Positions 1 through 11,873 of a stretch of 64,000 nucleotides of DNA are shown here, one piece after another. The notes beneath the pieces are model-generated. The model saw only the letters and a list, made by a program, of their open reading frames with translations. It searched no databases and had not been told where the DNA came from. The position numbers were made by a program, and so were the translations under genes. The DNA is taken from the NCBI GenBank assembly GCA_964059195.1, contig CAXKWD010000002.1, forward strand, positions 155,792,422 through 155,856,421, read 5' to 3'. The stretch's first letter is position 1. Each line of letters starts with the position of its first letter. The stretch comes from Ectobius pallidus (lineage: Eukaryota; Arthropoda; Insecta; Blattodea; Ectobiidae).

Positions 1-1097
1 CAACATGATTTTAATTTCAAATTTGGCCAGCCAAAAAGAGATATTTGTAATGATTGCACAAAAATGGATGCAGAATGCAAAGCAGCATTGACCGAACAAG
101 CTAACAAGGCTGTCATGTTGGAAAAAGAATTGCACTGCAAGAAAGCTGAACATTTCTACACATATTTGCATGAAGTCAAGGAAGCATTTGAAAAAGATTC
201 CAGAACACAATGAATTTGTTTTGACTATAAGAAAAATTTACCTCTTCTGGTAACAAACCTTGGAAAAAAATATTACAAAAGACAACTGGCTGCACAGTTT
301 TGGTGTATGTAACCTGGCTTCCAATGATTCTACTATTTTTTTTATCCTCTGAGACTGTGGAAAATAGCCAAATAAAGTCATTAGTTGTCTGAAATAGTTT
401 GTTGCAAATAAAGTAGACCAGTCTGTCACAGACCTACATGTTTTCATGGACAACTGTGCATCGCAGGGCAAAAACAGGTATGTGTTTGCATTCTGGTTGC
501 ATCTTTCTCAGGTGCGTTTTCAGAATGTTTAATCTGTACTTTCCAATACCAGGGCACTCTTTCATGCCTATTGACAGAACTTTTGGCAACATTCAGAAGA
601 AAAAACGACCAATGGATAAAGTCGTAGTCCCTTCCACATGGGTCAAACTGATGAAAGAAACACTACATAAGAAGCCCATTGATATTGTTTATGTGAAGCG
701 ACCACTGACTGATAACCGAGAAAATGATGGCACTCCAGTTGTTGAAGTTTATGACTCCATAGATGCATTTGACCTTGTCCTTGTAAGAAATGTTCCTAAA
801 TTTGCTTCAATCCGGGGTTTGTGTTTCTAAAGAGGATGTGTACCAGAAGTTCGTACCGCAATGTTTTCTACACTTTATTGTCTCCAGTCTTTTTTGAAGA
901 GAGGAATGAGGTTGCAAGCCTTACACAAGGCATATTATAGTGCTAAAAATACATCAGATGAGCTTCGGAAGATTAAGAAGGCCAAATATTATGTTTGCTC
1001 GCTGCTGGAACATGTTACTCTCCCAGAAGGTATGACATTTTATGACACAATGACATATGGAAGTGATGTGGAAGATGACGTAGTAGAGATGGAATGA
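1..1097 (+). pseudogene. Decayed DUF7869-type repeat gene, copy 1
   Basis: Broken coding sequence of a transposon-associated protein family that I recall as DUF7869; the name should be checked. Bases 1-213 read as one frame with FGQPKRDIC, a CxxC pair and KELHCKKAEHFY. A later frame gives KKNLPLLVTNLGKKYYKRQL (about 228-290). Around 440-510 the metal-binding-like DNCASQGKNRY motif appears, then PGHSFMPIDRTFG and KKPIDIVYV (540-700), and a last piece ends at 1097 in an acidic tail. At least three frameshifts or stops separate these pieces, so no full protein can be made. The copy begins upstream of the window and lies in a ck intron. The biochemical role of the family is not known to me. A second copy lies at 43680-48038. 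Confidence 0.75.
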
Positions 1098-2005
1098 TGT
1101 TGTTTTGATGAAAATTAATGTTATGTGTCAATCTATGTAGTGCATACTGGAATAATCCATAGTAGAGATGTAACAGTGAAAAGAAAGCAACATCATAAAT
1201 CCATGGTAATGTGTTATAATCTGGACAGATCCTACTATTAATAATTAGAAGCTGTTAAGTCAAGTGACTTAACTTTTTATCCGTTTTAAGTAAAAAGTTG
1301 TTAATTCCAAATAAAAACATCACCTGTCACACATGCTACATATGTCAAAAAGTGTTAACCACTCCAAAATAGTACTGTGTACCTCCAAACTGACCCATGA
1401 GATAAATATCTTTCATTTGTATTGATATTTTGGTATTTCAAATTAATTTTGAAAACTTTAACTAGCTCTCCTGTAAAATTTTGTAACAGTGACTTAGCAA
1501 CTTCTGCTTCTGGGTGCTTCATATTCCGAATCAGGTGATGAAGACAGGGATACCCATTGAAAGATATGTTCTAGGTAAATATAGCTAACAGCGATGTTAG
1601 TGTGTATATTTCTGCACTCAGTCTTGCTACAGATTTCAACACTTCACTGTGCTATTTCCATAGTAATAGTCATATTGATAAGCAATAACACTTTATTTTT
1701 GTCATGGAATATTTGTACTCAAATCTAAAGTTAACTGATTGTGATAATAACAGTTTATTCTATTATTGCAAAATAAATTTTTCAGCTTTATTTATTTATT
1801 TATTTATTTATTTTTTCTCTCATTCTACACTGATTCCTGCTTTTATGCTTTCCATTTTCCTAACTGTGTTATTTGGTCCTATCATTTTTTATCATAATTT
1901 ATTAATTAGGATAATTATATAATATCTTTGGTTATCATAGATCATTAACGTTTGTAAAAGCTTTTAAAAAATGCATGTTTTCATCAAAAAACTGTTTCTT
2001 CCTAG
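1098..2005. other. ck intron sequence, no gene seen
   Basis: AT-rich intronic DNA. Bases about 1590-1672 resemble about 54884-54972 (shared words TATTTCTGCACT and CAACACTTCACTGTGCT), so this is a dispersed repeat. No coding region seen. It ends in a polypyrimidine tract and the AG acceptor of the next exon. Confidence 0.6.
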
Positions 2006-2250
2006 GTTTCCTGGAGAAAAATCGAGATACATTTAGTGCTGATCTTCTGCAGCTTATTCACATTTCATCTAACAGTTTTCTGAAGCTATTGTTTGCTGAA
2101 GACATTGGAATGGGGTCAGAAACAAGAAAGAGAGCTCCAACATTGTCTACACAATTTAAGAAGTCATTGGATTCTCTCATGAAAACTCTTAGCAACTGTC
2201 AGCCCTTCTTCATTCGATGTATAAAGCCCAATGAATTTAAGAAACCAATG
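2006..2250 (+). CDS. ck: Myosin VIIa exon (lower 50-kDa motor region)
   Basis: First ck exon visible. The acceptor is TTCTTCCTAG at 1996-2005 and the donor is ATG|GTGAGT at 2251. The exon begins with the last two bases of a Gly codon and then reads [53 protein letters not shown]. This is the actin-binding helix-loop-helix, loop-2-flanking helix and strut of a class VII myosin motor. Myosin VIIa is an actin-based motor and tether in insect bristles, denticles and hearing organs and in vertebrate stereocilia. Length 245 nt, frame open throughout. The intron that follows is 26.9 kb. Earlier motor exons (P-loop, switch I and II) are upstream of the window. Confidence 0.95.
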
Positions 2251-2469
2251 GTGAGTCACTGTACAATTTTGATTTTTAAGTGTCTTATTAAGAGAACTGA
2301 TTACAAGGAAATTAAAATATTGACATTCTCAATATCAGATATTTGTGTCTAGTAAATTCATATTTTTTTCTGTATTGTACTTATAGTTAATATTTTAAGC
2401 CAGCCACTGACAGTCTTTACATCATGCAAAACGGAATGCTGTCATTCCACAAAAATGCCTAGTTTTAAA

Positions 2470-3430
2470 TCTTCCTCAGATAGGGTTCTCCTTCTCATAG
2501 CTTTAGCTATTGTCCCTCTCCAGGTTGCCCTAGATCTCCGTCAACATCCTCTCGCTGATGGTGACCAATTGGGCGAGCATTGTGGCTATCGTTGCTCCTC
2601 CATCCTCCAAACATGTCCATACCATCTCAATGCTCGAGCATCAATCCTGTCTGAAACTGGTTCCACCGCATCCATCTCCATTCTGATATACTCATTTCTT
2701 AGTCGGTTCAAACGGGTAGCTCTCATACGCCGTCGCAGCCCATCCATTTCCACCACCTCAATCTTGTACCTTTGCCTCTCATCCAATGTCCAAAATTCCG
2801 AAGCATATGTCAAAATATTTTCAACAACAGCACACAGTATCATTTTCTTTGTTCTTCTAGATATGCGACTACTCTAGAATATCCCATTCAGAGACCTAAT
2901 TGCTACTTTCATTTGACTTATCCATCACATTGGTCTGTCTTATCAATTAATGAACCCAGGTATTTAAACGCATCTATGCTGCTTATCCGACCAAACTAAA
3001 AAATCAAGTCTTCTCCTTGCTCTTTTCCAACCACCAGATATTTTGTCTTCTTCATATTAATTGCTAATCCCCACTGTGTATACACATCCACTAACTTTCT
3101 CACTTGATACATAACATCGTCTCTATCCAGGGCCAAAAGCATTTGATCATCATCAAACAACAGTGAATGTAAATGTTGATGCTGTACTGGCACACCCAAG
3201 CTCCTGCACTGTCTGTTCCAATAGCCAAGAACAACTTCTAAATATAATTTAAACACTGTTGGTGACATAGAGCATCCTTGTCTTAGTCCTTTGCTTGTTT
3301 CAAACATTTCAGATATTCTATTACCAACCTTTACAGCTTACTTGCTACTGTAGTACATTCTTCTCATCAACTCTATTGTTGCACCCACCTTTTCCAACAT
3401 CTTCCACAGCATCTTTCCTGGAACCGAATA
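2470..3430 (-). pseudogene. LINE reverse-transcriptase remnant (LINE-A copy 1)
   Basis: Minus-strand remnant of a non-LTR retrotransposon RT. From high to low coordinate it reads KMLEKVGATIELMRRMYYSSK, MFETSKGLRQGCSMSPTVFK, the catalytic block LLFDDDQMLLA (an F-x-D-D box with x = Asp), NMKKTKYLVVG, then ILTYASEFWTLDERQRYK and RWYGHVWRMEEQR, the usual end of such polymerases. It has frame breaks and no endonuclease. It forms the outer part of the left palindrome arm; the same sequence occurs on the + strand at 14645-14974 and 22461-23147. Which LINE clade it belongs to is uncertain. Confidence 0.75.
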
Positions 3431-4213
3431 GTATGCTACGCTATTTCTATATCAACAAACACCAAATGGAGATCTTGATTGCCATTCACGAAACTTTTTT
3501 TTCCAAGAATTTTTGAAATGGAACTGAAGAAAAGAAAAAGTATTGGTCATATTGACTATGCAACCCAGACAGAAGGCTATATAAAGGCCTAGAATTTGAA
3601 ATTCAGAAGTACTCCATAAGTTTCCTTCTTAGTACATGCAAAATACAATACCTGGGCAATTCTGGGTCTTTTAAGCTCGCTTGAATATAAAAAGGATCTC
3701 TAAAAAAATAATTCTACAGGTAAACTAAAAAGTAATGAAAAATAAAAAGGACAGACTACAAATTAAATCACCAAACTTTTAATAGCTATAAGATATTTGG
3801 TTAGCATACTAACAATGTTGGCAAACGACACCCCTGTGAAAGAAACAGTTTCTTAAATTCATCAATTACTCGTACATCATTTGCACTGATGACTGACATT
3901 GTTTCCATAGCAGACAAAATTATAAGAAAAGAAATATGTACATGGAACATTTTGTTTCATCTCAACCCATTAAATGCCAGAATTTTGAAAATTAATCTTT
4001 TTGCAAATATATGTTGCTTTGAGGCTAAAGAACACAATATAACAAGCCATAAGTAAAACGATGCAATTTGGTTGAACTATATATCTTATTTATAAAAATT
4101 CCCATTTGGGGATCGTGGGTTGTAGAGAGTAGAAAAGTGCCAATATATGGAATTTTATAATCAGAATTTGGTATTTTTGTACAAAGAAGTTACATATATA
4201 TATTCATATTTTA

Positions 4214-5192
4214 CAGTGGTGTAGCGTGGGGGTAGACTTTGAGACTTAGTCTACCTAAATAAAGGGCTAAGAAAAGTAGAATCATAAAGAAATAAGTAAA
4301 ACCATCGTCAACCAAGTTATTAATCATTATAAACCCATGAGTACTATCATTAAATTATTTTTCGCCGCTGCATACCCCACTTCCTACTGTTATTATGCGT
4401 CAACTTGTGCCGCGTGCTTAGGCAGGCTCGAAATCTCATGATGCGGCAGCGGAGGCGAGTTGAGACTGGATTGTAGTCAGCCAAGTTACAGTCTCATTCA
4501 AGTGCGAGTTATATGACTTTTCCCACTAAATGCTGACCTACATTGTTGAGAGAAGGCAGGCAATTCCTTGCGCAAGAGTGACGTATGGCACCACCGCAGA
4601 GACTAGCAAGATTTATCGGGGTCGTAGTCTCATCCCTCAAATACCTGCTCACTTGAAACCGGGGTAACATAAACATTACATTCTCATTGCTGACCTAAAC
4701 TGTGTGTTTGATTATTTCTCAATGTTGCGTGGATAATTCCACCAATATAGCCTACAGTTGATCACCTATTAAAAACCCCGTTTTCGGTTCTGTCTTATGA
4801 AGAAATGTATGAAACTGAAGTAAATTACCAACGACTCAGCTTGACATTGTCTTGCATGAAAATAAACAAACATTTCAAACATCTTAGTACAGTAAATTTA
4901 ATTGGTTAACTAATAGTTACAACCATATATATTGTATTTGCTATTTAGCGGGGAAGCGGATGGAGTGATGAAGGAATACAAAATGTAAATAATAATAATA
5001 ATAATAATAATAATACCGGTAATAATGCTTTATATAGGTATAGGCCTATATGAAATCGAATACATGTGCAAACATTCCTGGTTTTTAAAACGCTATTAAT
5101 ACTTGAGAATTTGTGTGTCATTTAAACAATCATTATAAATTTAGTTTTTAAAACATAGTTTACCCAGAACACAATGTCAAACTACGCCACTG
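4214..5192. mobile_element. Non-autonomous hAT element with 8-bp TSD
   Basis: Ends are CAGTGGTGTAG at 4214 and CTACGCCACTG at 5192, imperfect inverted copies of each other. The 8-bp duplication ATATTTTA lies at 4206-4213 and 5193-5200. No transposase is seen. It contains a short AAT microsatellite (4988-5015). The termini resemble those of the autonomous hAT element starting 21 bp downstream, which could have mobilised it. Confidence 0.8.
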
Positions 5193-5212
5193 ATATTTTA
5201 CAATACATTGAC

Positions 5213-8200
5213 CAGTGGCGTCATGTGGGTAAAATATTTGGGTGTTCACATGGGGCTGAAAATAGAAAAACAAAATACAGGACTTACCAATCTTATCACT
5301 TGTAGAGAAAATGTGCTCTTCTTTCTTTCTGTGCAGCGAACTTCTCGATAACTTTAAAGTTAAAGTCTTTCTTCTCGCGCACTAGACGTTTCTCTATTGC
5401 CAGCATTGCGAGTGCATTGAGACAATCTTGACCCATGGAGTTGCGAAGAAATGTCTTGATGCGCTTCAGGGTTGAAAAGCATCTCTCAGCTTCTGCAGTA
5501 GTCATTGGAGTCGTAATTACAATCTTCAAAAGTTTTACCACTTCAGAAAATGTTTCTGTCAAATTGTTCTTGGTAAATAATTCCAAGATCGCAACAGCAC
5601 CTTGCCCTTGGCGAAACTCTTCTCTCATGTAAAGAACTCCAAGTTCTGTTCGAAGACGATTAGCTTCTAGCCCTGGATATGTCTTCAAAGCTAGGTTGAA
5701 TATCTGTTCCGGAAAATGTCTATGGAACTCAGAAAATGATTCGACACTTAACAGTTTGGCTATGCTCAAGTGATCGGAGAATGAAAGGCGATCTTTAACT
5801 TGGGCAATAATTATGTCGCACACTTCTTTTGCTGCCACAGAGACGTCTTGCTTTCTTCTTTTTTTGTCTGGCGATTTGGCTTGGGGAATTTCATCAATAC
5901 TGTCTCGGACTTTTTGGACGTGCACTTCAAAATCAGACACAGCCTGACGTACAAGAACTGCATCAGTATTTCGTTTCTGTAACTGCTTAAACAGAATCTC
6001 AACATGGGGCATAATTTTGTGGAAAATAGAGAGCCAGTAAATGAATGTTTGATCTTCCAAGATACGAATATAACCGTCACATTCACGCAATGTTGTTGAG
6101 TCGATTGGCCTTATCTGCTTCAATTCTAGAAAACACTGGATCAGTTCCTCTCGATTTTCATACACTACGTTCACTGTCCTGCTGTTGTAATTCCATCGAG
6201 TTGGCACAGCTCTTGGAAGACGCCTTTGGACTTCTTGGTCCAAGACCTTTGTACGTTTAGAAGACCTCGAAAAGAATGGTGGTATACCTGAGAGATTTGC
6301 AAAAAACAAATTAGCCTCATCACATATTGAAACTGCTCGCTCCATTACTAGGTTGAGCTGATGCGCATAACAATGTACATAAAATAGGCTCTTGGAAAGT
6401 GTTCTCTTATTCTCGCCTGGACTCCATTGATGCGGCCACTCATAACCACAGCGCCATCGTAACTCTGAGCGATCAATTTCTCAGAATCTCCTTTTCCTTT
6501 CAAGTGGACATTTAGTTCTTTCAGTAAATCGTTGGAAAGGGATTCGGCATCGTGATTCGAGGGATTTAAGAATCCCCAAAATCTCTCAACTGGTTTACCA
6601 TTCAAAACATAGCGGTAGACAATTACTATCTGAAAATGATTAGAAACATCAGTGGTTTCATCTGCTTGCACCGATAGAAAGTCTGCGTACTTTATTTTTT
6701 CTTTAATTTCTTCTCGGCACACTTCCAACATACACTGCAGCAACTCATTCTGGATAGTCGCAGATGTTCCTTTAAAAACAGTAGCATTTTCAAGGTGTTC
6801 CTTCATGCTGCTGTCGAGAGTCTGAACAAAATCTACAAGTCCACGAAACACTCCTGGATTATTTGAATCTTGAGACTCGTCGTGTCCTCTCAATGCCAAT
6901 TTGAACGCACCACAGAATTTGATGCAATCTATCAGTCTTGACAGTATATGCCTATTCTTTTCCACCATCTCATTTTTGTGCCTAATTTCCAACCTATGCC
7001 CTTCATCCAGCTGAACCAGTATACTGTCTTTTCCCACCATTGTCAAGTTCATGCTATTATTTATATGTTTCTGTGAACATTCATGCTTCTTAACTTTACT
7101 GCTCAAATGTCCTAAGTCCGTAACGCCCTGCCTTGTCCATGCGCTATCTCCCCCGAATAAGAGGCACGGAAAACAGAAAAGAGCGTTTATTATATCGCAC
7201 CCGCAGAGCCATTTATGTTTTGCATACCAGTCTTTTTGGAATGTTCTTCTGTACACACGGGTTGAGCCCCTAACTTCATGCACAATGCACAGATCAGGTT
7301 GATGTGGTCCGACTGTCTTTATTTGCAGCCTTTGTTCACCAGACAAAGTTGAAAAGGGCGTTTGAAGAAGTTGCTGAACGGTATTCATTTTTCGGTTACA
7401 CACACATTAATAAACAAAATAACTTTGAAGTTCACTGGTATAAAACGAACTAGCCTATTGAATGCAACGTGAACTATATATACTATTCTATTCTTTAACT
7501 ACTATAACTATTCTTTAAACTAAGCTAGAATTATTAATATTATATATACTACTAAACTAAACAAATAATCGCGACACCACAAAGAAACTGGAAGAACAAA
7601 CACTACAACTTTGCGCTGTGAGAACTCCAATAATTGTACTGATGCCAAATTCCTGCCTGGGAGAGAATGTAACTGTGAACTTCGCACCCCTTACCACAAA
7701 CAGAAACAGCAAACCACTTCCCACCCGCTGGTTAATCTTTGCTGGCCAAAAAAAATTATATTTTGAAGTTTTGAGCAAAACACGTGGTATAGACAGGGAT
7801 AGAAGACTGTGTTGCAACTTTTTACCTTACAACTGAGGGTGAAAGAGAAATCACTGTTCGGCTATGCATCAATGTACTGAAGTAAAAATTTATTTATTTA
7901 TTTATTTATGAATAATAATAATAATGGCATATTGATGCAATTAATTGTGACAGAAAAGACAGAGGAAATAAATAACATATCAAAGCTTCACTGTGAGCTT
8001 TGACAGTGCGACAACACTGTGCAAACCTATATAGTAAGGGAAGATGGATGAGATGGAGGGGTTGTGAAAAACACGTGGGAGAACTCTAGCGTTTACCCGC
8101 GTTTACCGATGTTGCCGTCTTCAGTTAAAGAGGGGAAAAATCAGATGCATTGCCTGATGCTGCCCTCTTAGGTCGGGTGCACGAATGACGTGTGATCCTG

Positions 8201-8440
8201 TCCCACGTGTTAGCTGCGGAGCCCCTGCTAACTTTAGGTAATGCAAAACGCAGTACTAAGAGGTTGAACCACCTAGAGGAATCCCTTAAAAGGGGGAAAA
8301 AAACATACATCTTTCTATACAGCGAGGCGGCAAACCATACAATAATTATTATTTAATCAATAATACTGACAAAATTAGGTAAGATAGGAATTATTAGGGG
8401 GTTCACGTGCTCATGTGATCCTATGCAGGAGACGCCACTG
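5213..8440 (-). mobile_element. hAT transposon with near-complete transposase
   Basis: Terminal repeats are CAGTGGCGTC at 5213 and GACGCCACTG ending at 8440. A perfect 8-bp duplication ACATTGAC lies at 5205-5212 and 8441-8448. Eight-bp duplications and CAGTGG ends are hallmarks of hAT. The inverted arm at about 13890-13900 carries the empty site, with one copy of the target. The element is 3,228 bp and its transposase runs on the minus strand. Confidence 0.9.
5296..7403 (-). pseudogene. hAT transposase (ZMYM/TTF-type), one frameshift
   Basis: Transposase of the hAT element above. The N-terminal part (7403-6348) has a zinc-finger-like region (CDIINALFCFPCLLF, TTF-type spacing), then FLSVQADETTDVSNHFQ with the first catalytic Asp region, and SYDGAVVMSG. 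The C-terminal part (about 6390-5296) starts CYAHQLNLVMERA and ends with the dimerisation block TTAEAERCFSTLKRIKTFLR. The two halves are in different frames; the break lies near 6385, where a small indel separates the YF and VHCYAHQ codons. Otherwise the frame is open, so decay is recent. It resembles the ZMYM1/DUF4371 group of domesticated and active hAT proteins. It lies antisense inside a ck intron. Confidence 0.85.
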
Positions 8441-8832
8441 ACATTGACACCAAAAATTATTACTTCACATTAAAACTTTAAAAGATATATAGTTAAAATA
8501 CACATTTTGCAATTCACTACTAATTCTGAGTAGAACCCTTTTCATGTAATCTTTGCAATTTCTGTTTGTTAGTAATTCCATTTCAAAAATATAAACTGCT
8601 ATTTCTGTGTAATCTTAGTAAATGACTATTTTGGTTATTGGCCTTTATATTATGAATCTTTTATAATTAATCATTCATTGAAGCATTTAGCTTGGCATTA
8701 AATTAACATAATTAAAATTTAATTTACTACTAATTCTGAGTAAAACCCTTTTCATGTAATCTCTGCAATTTCTGTTTGTTTGTAATTCCATTTCAAAATA
8801 TAAACTGATATTTCTGTGTAGTCAAACTGTTC

Positions 8833-11521
8833 ACATGGACTTTTATGGCCGTTTTCTAGTATTAAGTTGATCTTTCTGTGATACAGCACTATAACTCATT
8901 ATTGTAGTTAAAATTTTGTTCTATATTTTTCTCATCCTAAGCCAGTATTGGTCTAATTATATAATTCTCATCTTGAGTCCCTGTCAGGGCATGTGAACTT
9001 GTTCAGGTGTTATATAATTAAGCAATTTAAATCTGACTTTAACAGTTTTAATAGATATTGGAAAATATATATTATGTTTATATACAGGGTGTTAATAAAT
9101 AACACCGAAATATTTTACCTGTATATAGAGGGGACTTAGACAAACAACTTTTATTAGGAGATTTTTGCTCTATGACGTAAAATGTGTATGCTACAAGGAA
9201 TTAAAGTCATTACAATTAGGTGCTCATAAATCAATAATTATGCGAAATATGGTTAAAATGTTCATTAAATTGACTTCGTGCCTTCTTAGCGATCGATGAA
9301 AATCTTATTCTTAATCATTCATCAACAGTTATACCATAATTTAGAATTTTCATAATCTGCAAATTTTACTGACTAACCACATGATTGCCCGCCACTGCAT
9401 TATGTTTTTATTTCTAATTCCAGAGCTAACAAAAATGTTTCGTTTGTCTTTCTTTCCCTCAATGTTGCAAGATATCGATCGTCATTTTTTACAATTTTCC
9501 CGACCACTACACAATATTCACTGTTCCTTTGTTTCCCATGATTTCAAGTGTTAGAAGTCAGTGGCGTGCATAACCTTGGGAGATTTTATGTTATAACAGG
9601 AAGAATTGAATCCATAGAGCAAAAATCTTCTAATAAAAGTTGCTTGTCTATGTCCCCTCTATACACAGGTAAAATATTTCGGTGTTATTCATTAACACCC
9701 TGTATATTTCTATTCTTGTTATTGTTTAAGCAATGTTATTAAAGATAATTATTTGAATTCAGCATTTCTTTGCCTTTTTGTGGGTAAACGTTGACTGCCT
9801 TAAAGATATAGATCTACATTTGGACCTCGGACCCATGCTTCCTTTTCTTATCTCCTCATTCTGGGTTTAACAAGAATAACCAATCAACACCTAATAATTA
9901 ATAAAACTTGTAAAACAATACCAGCCCACAACATTCTACATTATCGTCAGCAAGAAAAACACATGCAACATTATCGTCATCATTGCTAGTACACACAAAT
10001 CATAACCTCACCTCCCACATAGTGACTACATACATTTAAATGCAGACAATATTCACTGCAGCCAATTTTAAGAACTTAACTACATGCTAACCTTTCAAGA
10101 CAACAGTGCCATCAAGATTCATATTATTTTGCTTCATGAAATATTATTTTTATATAATTTTATTTTTCAATTGAAGACTGTGCTTTTACATCAGTGTTCT
10201 GAATTTTCCTATATTTTCTAACAGTGATTTCATTTTTTAGCATTTTCATATCAGTGATTTTTTCTTTTATCTTTCTAGTGTTTTTCTAAATTCTCCAGTG
10301 CTTTTTAAATAAATTACTAAACAGGCTACGAGCTATGCTTTATTTATTTTCATTTCCATATTATCCAAGAATTATCTTATTTTATTCATTTTATTTTATT
10401 TTATGTTTTCTCTAAATGGGATCGCAGCCTCTTCCAGTCTGCTCCAACCTGCGATCTTATTCAACATCCCTGTTGTTAAATATTCATATACAACCAACCA
10501 ACCATTTCTTCTCCCCAAAAATTTGATCCTTTAGGCTACTTGTTAACATTCCAGTCTAATTAGTCAACACCGCCCATGAATTTGTTGTAGCCATCTATAC
10601 AGAATGGCTGTACAATTTTCGCTTAATTTCTTTTTACTTTTTGACCTTTGCCATAGTTTTTGCAAAGGAACTACTAATTCGTGGCTTGATTAAGTTTTGA
10701 CAATATTGTGTTCTTTCCTTACTTCATTTTTGATATTATACCTGTAATCAAATGCACAACGCTCTTTTTTCATCTCTGCATCACTTTTTACTAGACAGTG
10801 GTTCATACGATGGTACTGCACTATGAGCCAGTGTCATTTCTGTACTTGGCATCGGCCATGATCCCCTTTTGGGGATCAGTAATAAAATAAAGGTTTTACT
10901 CTGGGAAATTCTTAGGAAGTGAAAATGAAGCTGTGAATAATAAGTTTAACCTTCAAGAAATCATATTACAATATTCTTATCTGTAGGCCTATATTTTGGG
11001 TTATATTATGTACTAACGAATTTGAATATCAGCAATAATTCTAAAAGTTATGTCACCTCAAATTCTCAGTTTATTTCTGCAAGCATCCAAACTCCAAAGA
11101 ATATGTGAGGTATTTGTTTCCTGCACACTGAATTGAACTATAATGAATGCAAATATGTCCATTGTTGAACATATTTCATCATGTACTACCAACTGCTAAA
11201 CATGAAAGACTCAATCCCCAGTTGGGGATCGTGGCACTTAATGGGTTAAAAAATTTACAAGATGTTTGCTACATGTTTTGAGGGGTCACTAGTACTTTAG
11301 AGAGTGCCCAGGCACATCTGTCTACGTTTCAGGAAGTGTAGAGAAATTCTGTTGACGTTAGGACTGTGTATAGTAAGGTCTGCTCACCGTCAATGGTAAC
11401 TAAGCAAACAAACTTTTTTTATCTCACATACCATCCTATGCTGTGCTATGCTATGCCTACATATCTTACTTTATAATTAACCCAAATTATAACACAATAT
11501 TCATCAAACTGTATTCATCAA
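8833..11521. other. Spacer between the palindrome arms
   Basis: About 2.7 kb of AT-rich sequence between the two arms. It contains the MITE at 9085-9702. Short palindromes with GGGGATC occur near 10860-10882 and 11217-11230; the second is followed by CTTAATGGGTTAA, and related words occur in both arms (near 3963-3975 and 4108-4120). No coding region is seen. Confidence 0.6.
9085..9702. mobile_element. TA-flanked MITE, copy 1
   Basis: Starts CAGGGTGTTAATAAATAACA and ends with the inverse. TA is present on both sides (9083-9084 and 9703-9704). The terminal inverted repeats are about 100 bp and imperfect (matching ACCGAAATATTTTACCTGTATA near the left end and its inverse near 9660-9690). No protein. 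A sister copy is at 50680-51222. TA duplication suggests Tc1/mariner-type mobilisation, by inference. Confidence 0.75.
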
Positions 11522-11873
11522 ACAGTTTGACTACACAGAAATATCAGTTTATATTTTGAAATGGAATTACAAACAAACAGAAATTGCAGAGATTACATGA
11601 AAAGGGTTTTACTCAGAATTAGTAGTGAATTAAATTTTAATTATGTTAATTTAATGCCAAGCTAAATGCTTCAATGAATGATTAATTATAAAAGATTCAT
11701 GATATAAAGGCCAATAACCAAAATAGTCATTTACTAAGATTACACAGAAATAGCAGTTTATATTTTTGAAATGGAATTACTAACAAACAGAAATTGCAAA
11801 GATTACATGAAAAGGGTTCTAATCAGAATTAGTAGTGAATTTCAAAATGTGTATTTTAACTATATATCTTTTA

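Larger units (their letters stand above)
2470..8832. repeat. Left arm of a giant interrupted palindrome
   Basis: This arm is the inverted copy of 11522-14974 joined to 22461-23103. Checked anchor points include 3295/14775 (RT segment), 3963/14110 (CCATTAAATGCCAGAATTTT), 8530/11620 (TTCATGTAATCT) and the inner end GTCAAACTGTT near 8822-8832, facing AACAGTTTGAC near 11523-11533. Two hAT insertions interrupt it. Without them the arm is about 2.14 kb, close to the about 2.10 kb of the other arm. Near its inner end, 8511-8620 is tandemly repeated at 8722-8828; the same duplication occurs in the other arm. Confidence 0.8.

Noticed and set aside
438..830. 130-codon frame as a small host gene
   Set aside because: It is one frame of a broken DUF7869-type gene whose other pieces lie in other frames on both sides.
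2455..2877. Open frame of 140 codons on the + strand
   Set aside because: It is antisense to the LINE-A reverse transcriptase, whose motifs read clearly on the minus strand.
11213..11249. GGGGATC...CTTAATGGGTTAA as a piggyBac end with TTAA target
   Set aside because: No matching opposite end with TTAA was found in the spacer; related words elsewhere are not flanked by TTAA.
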